Assembly (NCBI GenBank): GCA_013298145.1 | Contig: JAAFJO010000001.1 | Location: 558,001-622,000, forward strand | From: Betaproteobacteria bacterium | GTDB lineage: Bacteria; Pseudomonadota; Gammaproteobacteria; Burkholderiales; Casimicrobiaceae | Direction of reading: 5' to 3' | Length of the DNA: 64,000 nucleotides | In this document: positions 17,907 to 25,730 of the stretch, one piece after another | How the letters are laid out: each line of letters begins with the position of its first letter | How positions within the stretch are numbered: position 1 is the first letter of the stretch | The notes under the pieces: model-generated | Database searches by the model: none | Seen by the model: the letters and a program-made list of their open reading frames with translations, nothing else | Told to the model about the DNA's origin: nothing | Translations under genes and position numbers: made by a program

Positions 17907-19250
17907 ATGAACACAATCGCAGAACAGCTCGCCGCGTTTCGGAACCACCCCGATCAAGTGCTTGAAGTCGCGGAAGAACAACTCGCGCGCGCGTCAGACC
18001 CACAAGGCGAAGGCTCGCGCGTCTTCATTTCGCTTAACGAGAACGCGGTTCGCGCCGCTGCACGCGAATCCGCACAGCGCTATCGCAATGGCACAGCGCG
18101 CTTGCTCGAAGGCGTCACGATCTCGATTAAGGATCTGTTCGATGTGAAGGGCGAGGTAACAACCGCCGGTTCCACCGTTCTTCGCAGCCGCCCCCCCGCT
18201 AGCGTGGATGCCCCCGCCGTGGCACGGCTGCGTGAGGCTGGAGCGATTTTGGTGGGTCGCACTAACATGACCGAATTTGCTTTTTCCGGCATCGGCATCA
18301 ATCCGCATTACGGCACACCACGAAGCTTGTGGGATCGTCGCGCGGATGGCAGCGGGCGCATTCCGGGCGGCTCGTCTAGTGGCGGTGGGGTGAGCGTTGC
18401 TGATGGCATGTGTAGCGCAGCGCTTGGCACAGACACCGGCGGCAGCGTTCGCTTGCCTGCCGTGTTTAATGGCTTGGTTGGGTTTAAGCCGAGCGCCTAC
18501 CGGGTGCCGATCTTGGGCGGCATCCCGCTTTCCGTGGCACATGATTCGATTGGGCCGCTTGCCGAATCGGTCGATGATTGCATTCGCATCGATGCTGTGC
18601 TTTCCGGACAAACGCTTGAAACGACGCCGATTGATTTGCGCGGCGCACGATTCTTGAAGCCGAAGAGCGTTATCTGGGGACAACTCGATCCTGAAGTTGA
18701 ACGCGCGACACTCGCCGCTATTGAAAAGTTAAAAGCAGCGGGGGCAACGATTGTTGAAGCGCCACTTGCGCCGCTCGATGAGGCCTTCAACACGCGAAAC
18801 CCGTCCATTTCAGCGCTCGCGCTCGATTGGCATGCCGAAAATGTTGGCGTGAATGGCGAAGGCTATGATCCGCGGGTGTGGCAGCGCATGCTGCTGGGCC
18901 GCGATGTCACCCGCGCAAACCTATCGTGGTCAATCGCCTATCGACGGTTCTGGATCGATCAGATGAACATGCTTCTGGCCGACTATGACGCGGTGCTCTG
19001 TCCGACCTCGGCTTGCATCGCGCCAGAGATAGCGAGTGTGGTGAGTGGTGATGACGATCACTACTTCGCGGTGAACGCCCGCATCTTGCGAAATACCGGT
19101 TGGGTGAATTCACTCGACGGCTGCGCGATCAGCTTGCCGTGCCATGAGCCTGGAGCGGCACCCGTCGGGCTGCAACTTGTGAAGCCACATGCAAGCGACG
19201 CGCGCCTACTCGCGGTTGCGCGAAGCGTAGAGCAATGTTTACAACAATAG
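17907..19250 (+). CDS. Amidase (amidase-signature family)
   Basis: This hydrolase of 447 residues has a Ser-cisSer-Lys triad: Lys75 in TISIKDLFDVKG, the cis-serine in PGGSSSGG near 156-158, and the nucleophile Ser180 in GTDTGGSVRLPA. The ATG at 17907 is preferred because AAGAGATT precedes it; the frame opens at 17877. The family includes GatA-like, AtzF-like and general amidases; lack of neighbouring gatB/gatC argues for a stand-alone amidase. Substrate is unknown. It diverges from the gamma-glutamyltransferase gene. Confidence 0.92.
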   Translation: MNTIAEQLAAFRNHPDQVLEVAEEQLARASDPQGEGSRVFISLNENAVRAAARESAQRYRNGTARLLEGVTISIKDLFDVKGEVTTAGSTVLRSRPPASVDAPAVARLREAGAILVGRTNMTEFAFSGIGINPHYGTPRSLWDRRADGSGRIPGGSSSGGGVSVADGMCSAALGTDTGGSVRLPAVFNGLVGFKPSAYRVPILGGIPLSVAHDSIGPLAESVDDCIRIDAVLSGQTLETTPIDLRGARFLKPKSVIWGQLDPEVERATLAAIEKLKAAGATIVEAPLAPLDEAFNTRNPSISALALDWHAENVGVNGEGYDPRVWQRMLLGRDVTRANLSWSIAYRRFWIDQMNMLLADYDAVLCPTSACIAPEIASVVSGDDDHYFAVNARILRNTGWVNSLDGCAISLPCHEPGAAPVGLQLVKPHASDARLLAVARSVEQCLQQ

Positions 19251-19260
19251 TCGCCAAAAA

Positions 19261-19350
19261 GCGGTTTTAATGGGGCTAAACGCCAGTAATTGCTTTTACG
19301 GAAAACAAAAAAGTTAGGTGCTAGCCTAAGTTAAATAGGGATTAAACGCC
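19261..19350. repeat. AT-rich inverted-pair repeat, copy B
   Basis: The left head GTTTTAATGGGGCTAAACGC and the right head GCTAGCCTAAGTTAAATAGG are inverted relatives; both end in AACGC-like bases. The element is 90 bp and more AT-rich than the flanking genes. It lies between the amidase and SRPBCC-like genes. Confidence 0.75.
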
Positions 19351-19449
19351 GTTAGTTACAACCGTAGCGCGTTTGGCAAGGTGCCAAGGCCGCACTCTGC
19401 GGCACAGAGCTTGCATAATCGCCGCAACACAACGATACGAGGGGGAAAT

Positions 19450-19968
19450 GTGAACAATAACAACGACATGCTGCCAGCACCATTTACGCTGGAGCAGATC
19501 GAAAACTATCTTTCTGACGGCGGCGTCACGCTTTTGAACACGACGTTCATCAAGTGCGACCAACGTGTCGTGTTTGATTTCGTGAGCCGACCCACGCAAT
19601 GGCATCGTTGGCATCCGGCAACGCATGAGGTCACCAATGCGCCTGACCGACCGCTCGTCACGGGCGAGACGATGTGCGAACACATCGTCGTGGTGGGGCA
19701 ACATTTCAACGCCGTGTGGAAAGTGTTCACTTGCGTGCCCCACATCACCTGGATTATCGGCACGATGTCGAACCACGGCGCATCGAAAATCATCTATTCG
19801 CTCAGCACGGTCAACGGCGGCTGCCAGTTCAGCCGCCAGCTTCAATATCGCTCAAAGAATTGGATCATGCGCTTGTTTGATCACAATCTCATCAAGTGGG
19901 CGCTTAACAAGCAATCCGCGACAGCGCTCTCGAATCTCACCAACCTGCTCGAAAGCGGGAAAGCCTGA
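19450..19968 (+). CDS. SRPBCC-like (polyketide cyclase/START fold) protein, unknown function
   Basis: The GTG at 19450 is selected because GAGGGGG lies five bases upstream; it gives 172 residues beginning VNNNNDM. The layout is that of SRPBCC lipid/ligand-binding proteins: FIKCDQRVVFDFVSRPTQWHRWHPATHEV near the start, alternating strands, and a long C-terminal helix (WALNKQSATALSNLTNLLES). No enzyme motif is visible and no partner gene is adjacent. Confidence 0.75.
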   Translation: MNNNNDMLPAPFTLEQIENYLSDGGVTLLNTTFIKCDQRVVFDFVSRPTQWHRWHPATHEVTNAPDRPLVTGETMCEHIVVVGQHFNAVWKVFTCVPHITWIIGTMSNHGASKIIYSLSTVNGGCQFSRQLQYRSKNWIMRLFDHNLIKWALNKQSATALSNLTNLLESGKA

Positions 19969-20050
19969 GCTGCCGAGTCGGGGCGACCCGCTTGGCGCGC
20001 GCTGTCGCCGCGGCGAACATGATCGCTTAGCCGTTTAAACCGATCTGATC

Positions 20051-20836
20051 ATGCACCGCTTAAGCGCTACCTCTGCATTCGTCACGCTTTGTGCCCTCGC
20101 GCTTCACGCGCCCATCGACGCACAAACGCCTTCCAATGCGCCCAATCCCGCGCAGATCGATTGGCAGCGCGTCGGCGATTTCAACATCGCGCGAACCGAA
20201 ACAACGATTGCGCAGTTCCGCCGTTTTGCGACTGCCACCAAACTGGCAACGCTCGCCGAGAGAAACGGCGGCGGCGAGGTGTACGAAAGCGGCTGGACGA
20301 AGAAAAGCGGTTGGAATTGGCAGTCGCCCTTCGGCAAACCGGGGGCGGATGACGAACCCGCCGCACACCTCACGTTTGACGAAGCGCAGGCTTTCTGCAA
20401 ATGGGCGGGCGGCGCATTACCCACCGATGTGCAGTGGGTGTCTGCCGCCTACACCGAACAGCGCTCGTCTCCGCCGAGCGGCTTCGAGCGCGGCAAAACT
20501 TATCCGTTCCCCACCGGTAACAGCGCGAGCGGCGCGCAGTGTCTGGGTGACTGCGGAGACGCAGCAAAATCTCGCGCCATCAATCACGGCGCTCGATTGC
20601 AACGCGGCGACGGGCATGCACGCGCAGGCGCGATGCCTGCGGGCGTGAACGGCCTTCACGACATGGGCGCGAATCTTTGGGAATGGGTGGACGAGCCACG
20701 CGGTACGAGCGGAGAAAAGCGCACGCGCGGCGGTTCCTGGTGGTACGGCGCGGCGCAAATGAAAGCCGACTATCTGCAAAGCAAGCCAACGAACACGTCC
20801 GTCGTCTATATCGGATTTCGCTGCGTCAGGCCGTGA
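20051..20836 (+). CDS. Secreted formylglycine-generating-enzyme (SUMF1) fold protein
   Basis: The 261-residue protein has a signal peptide (about 1-24, ending APIDAQ) and one FGE-sulfatase domain: FNIARTETTIAQFRRFA, HLTFDEAQAFCKWAGGALPTD, NGLHDMGANLWEWVDEP and TRGGSWWYG, ending IGFRCVRP. No sulfatase gene is nearby and I cannot confirm the copper-binding cysteine pair of true FGE, so it may be a structural or other-activity member of this broad fold (C-type-lectin-like). Confidence 0.85.
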   Translation: MHRLSATSAFVTLCALALHAPIDAQTPSNAPNPAQIDWQRVGDFNIARTETTIAQFRRFATATKLATLAERNGGGEVYESGWTKKSGWNWQSPFGKPGADDEPAAHLTFDEAQAFCKWAGGALPTDVQWVSAAYTEQRSSPPSGFERGKTYPFPTGNSASGAQCLGDCGDAAKSRAINHGARLQRGDGHARAGAMPAGVNGLHDMGANLWEWVDEPRGTSGEKRTRGGSWWYGAAQMKADYLQSKPTNTSVVYIGFRCVRP

Positions 20837-20902
20837 CCTTCTCAATAACGGACAACGCAACATTTGCGCTACATCACCGAGTGAACGGATAGCGCGCGGC
20901 CA

Positions 20903-22006
20903 CTATCGTTTTGGCGAATCACCCGTCGCTCGCTGCGGTGTTGCGCGCTGAGGCATCGCCCGTTGCGACGCGTCGTTGCGGCAGGTCACTCGATATTGCA
21001 CGCGCTCTGAGCTAAACAACGCGGGCGCACCGGGTAACTCGTTGGTCGGCTGTACGTTAAGTTGCGCCCAACCATCGATCGATGAAACTGCACCTGGTGT
21101 CGCGAGCGTGCCTTGCGCATGAGCGGGCCAATTGAGTTTTCGTGTTTCCACCACCGTCATCTGGCCGCTACCGATTTGGTACGGCTCATAGCCGCCAAGA
21201 TACTGGTTGCCCATGAAAATGCGTTTGCCGCTGTGCGTGAAATTGCCGTCGATCACGCCGATCAAACGAACCTCGCTCGGGCAGGCTTCCTGTTGTGACC
21301 ATTCCACGCGAAGCGACACGCGGTTGATGAGCGCTGGCGCAGGCTCGCATTTCATCGTGACCGGAAGCTCATAGTCTTCCACCTTAAAGCTGCCAGTGCA
21401 GTCAACGCGTGCCTTCATCGAAAGCGCTTTCGGCAGCGTCACACTAAAACCATTTCGCGCGGCGGTAGCGCGAGCGTTACCGCTTAATGCAGCTAAATGA
21501 GCGTTGCATGCTGCCACGGGCACTTTCAGTCCACCGCTGCGATGTGGGCCGGTATTTGCACTGTTTCCGTCGGTCGGCAGCCCGGGTGGCATCTTGAGGC
21601 TTTGCAACATGTCGACGCGAATCGTACCGACGCTTTGGAATTGTTTCAGCGCGGTGTTCAGCGGTAACGTGCCGTAGACACCGCCCGAGTAGAGCCAGCC
21701 TTCCTTGAGCTGTTGATTGTCTGAACATCCAACACTGACATTTGGCGAGACGACTTTGAACTGCGGATCGAACCGCGAATACTGCTGCGCCCCCGGCTCT
21801 GCAAAGACGCGTAACTCAATCGGGGATTGCGGCGGAAAAACAGTGATCCACGCCGCGTTGGCCGGACTCATCGCCGCGACTGAACATGCACCAACGACGC
21901 AGCGCTGTAGCCAGGTACGTTCGAATACTTGCCGCAACAGCACGCGCGGTAAGCGCGCAGCCGGGACTGCCGGATTCAGTTTCTGAGAGGAAAGTAAGCT
22001 ACGCAT
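20903..22006 (-). CDS. Exported protein of unknown function
   Basis: The frame is open to 22207, but I choose ATG 22006 (367 residues). GGAG lies upstream of it, and a terminator for the neighbouring gene falls inside the longer version. About 30 basic residues precede a signal-like stretch, RCVVGACSVAAMSPANAAW, so export is likely, although this leader is unusually long and the true start might be even later. The mature part is rich in beta-strand-like segments with scattered cysteines, including VSVGCSDNQ, ARVDCTGSFKV, SLRVEWSQQEACPSEV and VTCRNDASQ. The C-terminus carries a short QRA-repeat (QRAMPQRATPQRAT). I do not recognise a family. It lies downstream of the S9 peptidase on the same strand. 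Confidence 0.6.
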   Translation of the reverse strand: MRSLLSSQKLNPAVPAARLPRVLLRQVFERTWLQRCVVGACSVAAMSPANAAWITVFPPQSPIELRVFAEPGAQQYSRFDPQFKVVSPNVSVGCSDNQQLKEGWLYSGGVYGTLPLNTALKQFQSVGTIRVDMLQSLKMPPGLPTDGNSANTGPHRSGGLKVPVAACNAHLAALSGNARATAARNGFSVTLPKALSMKARVDCTGSFKVEDYELPVTMKCEPAPALINRVSLRVEWSQQEACPSEVRLIGVIDGNFTHSGKRIFMGNQYLGGYEPYQIGSGQMTVVETRKLNWPAHAQGTLATPGAVSSIDGWAQLNVQPTNELPGAPALFSSERVQYRVTCRNDASQRAMPQRATPQRATGDSPKR

Positions 22007-22160
22007 TAGAAATCTCCGCATCAAACGCCGCCACGGAAGCAAGGCTTTAACCCGTGACGCGTGCCGAAGATGTACCGTCAGGATGAGCGGGCGCAGATCG
22101 ACACCACGTATTGGTGTGTCGTTCATCTCCCGCGAGAAGTTCAAAGCGACACTGACGCCA

Positions 22161-22186
22161 ATAAAAAAGGGAGCCGTACCTCCCTT
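22161..22186 (-). terminator. Rho-independent terminator after the S9 peptidase gene
   Basis: On the minus strand the stem AAGGGAG / CTCCCTT with a six-base loop is followed by a T-run (complement of the A-run at 22163-22168). It lies 25 bp after the peptidase stop and shows that the next minus-strand gene is probably a separate transcript or a read-through product. Confidence 0.8.
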
Positions 22187-22210
22187 CGTAGTCTCGATTC
22201 GTGGCAATCG

Positions 22211-24157
22211 TTATGACTTACCAGCACTCGCCTTCAAGTGTTTCGCGAAGAATTTTTCCATCGCCTCATAAAACTCGAATTGGTTTTCTTGGTTCCGGAA
22301 GCCGTGGCCTTCGTTTTCTTTGACCATGTAGTCCACTTGCACGCCGCGTTTACGCAGCGCTTCAACCATCTGATCGCTTTCCGCTTTCACTACGCGTGGG
22401 TCTTTGGCACCCTGCGCAACGAAGAGCGGTGTTTTGATTTTGTCGGCATTGAGTGCGGGTGAGGTTGCGGTGAATTGCGCTTTGTCCTTTTCTTGATCGC
22501 CGATCATTTCCTTCATCATTTCCGCGAACGGCTTCCAATACGGCGGAATCGTATTCAAGAATGTAAACATGTTGGATACACCGACGTAGCTGACTGCCGC
22601 CGCGTAAAGATCAGGCGTTTTGGTGATGCCTGAGAGCGTGGCGTAACCGCCGTAGCTTCCGCCATAGATGCCGATGCGTTTCGAATCAGCAATACCTTCT
22701 TTGATGAGCCATTGCACGCCATCGGTAATGTCGTCTTGCATGGTCAGCCCCCACTGCTTGAAGCTCGCCTCCCAGAACTTGCGACCAAACCCCGTGGAGC
22801 CACGGAAGTTCATCTGGAACACGGCATATCCGCGATTGGCGAGGAACTGAATCTCAGGACTGTAGCCCCAGCTATCGCGCGCCCATGGTCCGCCGTGCGG
22901 ATTCACGATCACCGGCAGATTTTTTGCAGGCACACCCTTCGGCAACGTGAGATAGCCGCGAATCGTTAAGCCGTCGCGGCTCGTGTATTGGATAGGCTTC
23001 ATTTCAGCCATGTCGGATTCAGCGATGCGGGGATTGATGTCGCCAAGCTTCGAGAGCTTGTTTGCTTTCGCGTCGTACACGTAGCGCGTACCCGGCGTGC
23101 GATCACTTGTTGCGGCGACGATCATGCGTTGCTCATCCTTGGTGAGGCTCTGCACGCTGATCTCGTAGCCAGGCAGTTGCGCCTTGATGGCGTTGTACAC
23201 ACGCTCCGATTCTTTATCGAAAAACACTGGTACTGCTTTGTCCACTTCAACCGTGGTTTGCGTGACGACTTTTCGTGCGCGCGACCAACCCAGTGATGAC
23301 ACATCGGCAATCGGATGTTCGTAGATGAGTTTGCCTTCCTTCGCGGTCTTTGGATCCATTTCGAAGAGCGCGCTTCTGTCACGCCCACGATTGGAAGTGA
23401 CAAACATCGTTTTGTTGTCTGCGCTCCAGCCGACGATGCCAACGTTTTCTTTGAAGCTCGTGGTTAAGAGCGGTTTGAATTCATCGCTTTCTTTGTCGCG
23501 GTAGAGAAACGTCGTGTTTACGCCGTCACTCGTACCTGCAGCGCGCAACTGGCCCGCGTGATCGGTCACCCAATTAGTGATGTTGCCGGGGTTCTGTGCG
23601 ACGAGTTTTTCTTCGCCGGTCTTCACATTCACTCGAAACACATCGAAAATGCGCTTATCGCGCTTGTTGTGCGTTACCAAAATATGGTCATCGTCATCCG
23701 GCAGCGCATCGAGAATCATTGCGCGCGCACCCTCGTGCGGGGTTAGGTCTTTCACGACACCCGTGCGAATGTCGGCCGTGACCACGTGAAAGTTTTCATC
23801 ACCACCAAAATCTTTGGTGAAGAGCACGTGATTCGATCCCTTGAAAAAGAAGTTTGGAATGTCGCGCGCGGTCTCGGCGGTAACGCGCTTGATGTCTTCG
23901 TTGGTGCCCACTTTGTCAAAGGGCTGCACGAAGATATTCATTCGCGATTCGTACGGCTGCATAAAGCCGATGGTTTTTCCATCGGGTGAAAGCCGGAAAT
24001 ACGCGCGTTCAGGGTTGCGGAAAAAGTCACGCAATTCGTATTGTTTGATTTGTGCAGCGGCGGGCGTAGCCGCGATCATGGTGGTGACGGTTGCGGTGCT
24101 CATGGCAAATACTGCGGCGAGGGCGGACGCGCCGCCAAGAAACGTGTGAAAACGCAT
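22211..24157 (-). CDS. S9 family prolyl oligopeptidase-like exopeptidase
   Basis: A 648-residue secreted serine peptidase with a signal peptide (about 1-35, ending TPAAAQ). The N-terminal half is a beta-propeller with WD/PD40-like repeats (FRLSPDGKTIGFM, VGWSADNKTMFVTSN). The C-terminal alpha/beta-hydrolase domain carries the nucleophile elbow IYGGSYGGYATLSG, the acid in AQGAKDPRVVKAESDQM and the histidine in NEGHGFRNQENQFEFY. It belongs to the dipeptidyl/acylaminoacyl peptidase group that trims peptides in the periplasm. It diverges from grpE. Confidence 0.93.
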   Translation of the reverse strand: MRFHTFLGGASALAAVFAMSTATVTTMIAATPAAAQIKQYELRDFFRNPERAYFRLSPDGKTIGFMQPYESRMNIFVQPFDKVGTNEDIKRVTAETARDIPNFFFKGSNHVLFTKDFGGDENFHVVTADIRTGVVKDLTPHEGARAMILDALPDDDDHILVTHNKRDKRIFDVFRVNVKTGEEKLVAQNPGNITNWVTDHAGQLRAAGTSDGVNTTFLYRDKESDEFKPLLTTSFKENVGIVGWSADNKTMFVTSNRGRDRSALFEMDPKTAKEGKLIYEHPIADVSSLGWSRARKVVTQTTVEVDKAVPVFFDKESERVYNAIKAQLPGYEISVQSLTKDEQRMIVAATSDRTPGTRYVYDAKANKLSKLGDINPRIAESDMAEMKPIQYTSRDGLTIRGYLTLPKGVPAKNLPVIVNPHGGPWARDSWGYSPEIQFLANRGYAVFQMNFRGSTGFGRKFWEASFKQWGLTMQDDITDGVQWLIKEGIADSKRIGIYGGSYGGYATLSGITKTPDLYAAAVSYVGVSNMFTFLNTIPPYWKPFAEMMKEMIGDQEKDKAQFTATSPALNADKIKTPLFVAQGAKDPRVVKAESDQMVEALRKRGVQVDYMVKENEGHGFRNQENQFEFYEAMEKFFAKHLKASAGKS

Positions 24158-24374
24158 CGAAGAACCTTTTGGGTAATCAGTAACCCGTCAATCGTAGAAA
24201 TCGCGGAACAGGCTGGCGAGCGCTCTGGGATGTGTCGCAGCCGGCGACGACCGACTGCGAATCTGCGGCGTGAATCGGTAAATCGCACGTAGACAAATAG
24301 CTAAAAGCCGAAAAGATCAGTTTATTGAGGTGACAAGTGAAAAATGAACATTAAGGATATTCCACAAAATAACA

Positions 24375-24454
24375 TCTAGCCCCCGTTAAATAAGCGCTAA
24401 TACGTATTTCCCGAATCTCTTTCTGTTTCCCTATTGAAAACAAGGGGATAGGCC
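24375..24454. repeat. AT-rich inverted-pair repeat, copy C
   Basis: The left head is CTAGCCCCCGTTAAATAAGC. The right head, read on the opposite strand, is GGCCTATCCCCTTGTTTTCA, a diverged match. It lies directly upstream of grpE. Confidence 0.6.
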
Positions 24455-24460
24455 CAAAGT
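24434..24460 (+). promoter_or_regulatory. Candidate heat-shock (sigma-32-like) promoter of grpE
   Basis: TATTGAAA is followed after 13 bases by CCCAAAGT, resembling the sigma-32 pattern CTTGAAA-N13-CCCCATNT. It overlaps the right head of repeat copy C. If used, the transcript would start about ten bases before 24476, which favours the downstream start codon at 24512 for grpE. Confidence 0.35.
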
Positions 24461-24475
24461 CACCATTCGAAGCGC

Positions 24476-25108
24476 ATGAGCGCAACCCTTTTCAGCACTT
24501 TCCAGAACGATATGGCGAACCCTGACGAACAAAACACGCCCACACCGGAATCTGCGGCCGACGCGATGGCTGCTGAGGCAATCGCTGCTGCGAACGCGGC
24601 AGCGGAGACGACGATTGAGGAAAAACTCGCTGCGGCCGAAGCGCAAGTCGCCGAGCTCACCGCGCAACTGAAGGATCAAACGCTGCGCTCGCTGGCCGAG
24701 CAAGACAATTTGCGCAAACGCCACTCGCAAGAAATCGCGAATGCTCGCGATTACGCCGCGCGCGACTTCGCGTTCTCTGTCTTGGCGGTGAAAGATACGC
24801 TCGAAATGGTGCTTAAAGATGACAAAAGCACCACTGAGCAATTGAAGATGGGCGTCGACATGACGCTTAAGAATCTCGCCTCCGCATTCGAGCGGGCTAA
24901 GGTGAAAGAAGTCAAAGCCGAAGGCGCCAAATTCGATCCGAATGTTCATCAAGCGATGAGCCAAATTGAATCGGATCAGCCGAGCGGCACCGTACTGCAA
25001 GTCTTCCAAAAAGGCTACATGATCGGCGATCGCTGTTTGCGCCCCGCGATGGTCGCCGTTGCGACGGCAACCAAGGACGACGGCGCTGCGCCACCGGCGC
25101 AGGCCTAG
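24476..25108 (+). CDS. grpE: Nucleotide exchange factor GrpE
   Basis: GrpE releases ADP from DnaK during chaperone cycling in the cytoplasm. The frame from 24476 gives 210 residues; an internal ATG at 24512 gives 198 and may be the true start. An acidic, alanine-rich N-terminus is followed by a long coiled coil (EEKLAAAEAQVAELTAQLKD), then the conserved QDNLRKRHSQEIANARDYA-like segment. The C-terminal beta domain carries FDPNVHQAMSQIES and VLQVFQKGYMIGDRCLRPAMV. A four-helix-bundle gene cassette separates it from dnaK. Confidence 0.95.
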   Translation: MSATLFSTFQNDMANPDEQNTPTPESAADAMAAEAIAAANAAAETTIEEKLAAAEAQVAELTAQLKDQTLRSLAEQDNLRKRHSQEIANARDYAARDFAFSVLAVKDTLEMVLKDDKSTTEQLKMGVDMTLKNLASAFERAKVKEVKAEGAKFDPNVHQAMSQIESDQPSGTVLQVFQKGYMIGDRCLRPAMVAVATATKDDGAAPPAQA

Positions 25109-25170
25109 GACGGCGATGCACGCCTCGCGCGCCTCTAGGACGACGCGGCTTCGTCGCTCGGGCGCAAGGC
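25102..25170. repeat. Left inverted repeat of the four-helix-bundle cassette
   Basis: This 69-bp arm begins at the grpE stop codon and contains two direct copies of CTAGGACGRCG, ending GCTCGGGCGCAAGGC. Its reverse complement matches the sequence starting at 25578 (CCTTGCGC, then GCGTCGTCTTAG), so the two arms form an imperfect inverted repeat around the gene. Confidence 0.8.
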
Positions 25171-25208
25171 ATGCGAGAGATTGATGGCGATTAACAACTA
25201 CTTTTACG

Positions 25209-25577
25209 ATGACTACCGAAGAAAAACAGCAACGCTCGCATCGTGACTTCCCCGTGTGGAAGGCGGCGATGTCTTTGGCTGAAACTGTTTATGAAATTAG
25301 TGCGAAATTTCCTGCGGACGAACGCTTTGGTTTGACCGCGCAAATTCGTCGTTCGGCGGTGTCGATTCCATCAAGCATTGCAGAAGGTGCGGGACGCTCA
25401 GGCACCAACGAACTCGGTCACTTTCTAGGCGTTGCGCTCGGTTCTGCCGCCGAACTTGAGACCCAACTTGAATTAGCAGATCGCCTTGATTTGGCCGAGG
25501 GATTCGGAGAAGCCTTCGACCAACTAGAAGACGTTCGTAAGCAACTCATCCTATTTAGAAGATCACTCAAAACATAG
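25209..25577 (+). CDS. Four-helix-bundle protein (S23 / 23S rRNA intervening-sequence protein family)
   Basis: This 122-residue protein has the family signatures HRDFPVWKAAMSLAETVYE at the start, FGLTAQIRRSAVSIPSSIAE in the middle and a helical C-terminus ending VRKQLILFRRSLKT. Members were first seen as ORFs in intervening sequences of 23S rRNA genes and are also scattered elsewhere; their molecular role is not established. Here it lies between grpE and dnaK, framed by imperfect inverted repeats (25102-25170 and 25578-25660). This looks like a small mobile cassette rather than an ancestral operon member. Confidence 0.93.
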   Translation: MTTEEKQQRSHRDFPVWKAAMSLAETVYEISAKFPADERFGLTAQIRRSAVSIPSSIAEGAGRSGTNELGHFLGVALGSAAELETQLELADRLDLAEGFGEAFDQLEDVRKQLILFRRSLKT

Positions 25578-25660
25578 ACCTTGCGCGCTAGCTGCAAAGC
25601 GGCGTCGTCTTAGGCCGCTTCGGGGCCGTCGTCTTAGAGCGAAGCTCGGCGTCCTGTCGC
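25578..25660. repeat. Right inverted repeat of the four-helix-bundle cassette
   Basis: Starts at or beside the stop codon of the four-helix-bundle gene. It contains CCTTGCGCGC, GCGTCGTCTTAG and a second CGTCGTCTTAGAGCG, then GGCGTCCTG, mirroring the duplicated CTAGGACG motif of the left arm. Confidence 0.8.
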
Positions 25661-25668
25661 AAGCCGCA

Positions 25669-25697
25669 CTTGAATGGTGATCGAACCGAACCCAAAT
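25669..25697 (+). promoter_or_regulatory. Sigma-32-type heat-shock promoter of dnaK
   Basis: CTTGAAT (25669-25675), 14 bases, then ACCCAAAT (25690-25697) fits the heat-shock pattern CTTGAAA-N13-15-CCCCATNT. It lies just after the right arm of the cassette and 33 bp before the dnaK ATG. dnaK could therefore be heat-inducible without read-through from grpE. Confidence 0.6.
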
Positions 25698-25730
25698 AAC
25701 AACACAACAACTTAGTCACGGAGCATAGAC

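Larger units (their letters stand above)
24158..24475. other. Divergent intergenic region between S9 peptidase and grpE
   Basis: No credible gene is seen in these 318 bp. The grpE-proximal third holds repeat copy C (24375-24454), which overlaps a heat-shock-promoter-like sequence. A short inverted repeat, GGGTAATCAGTAACCC, lies at 24171-24186 near the peptidase start. The stretch is clearly AT-richer than the coding sequence. Confidence 0.6.

Noticed and set aside
22007..22207. Longer N-terminus of the exported protein at 20903
   Set aside because: It would contain the terminator of the S9 peptidase gene and a non-signal basic region; a start with GGAG exists at 22006.
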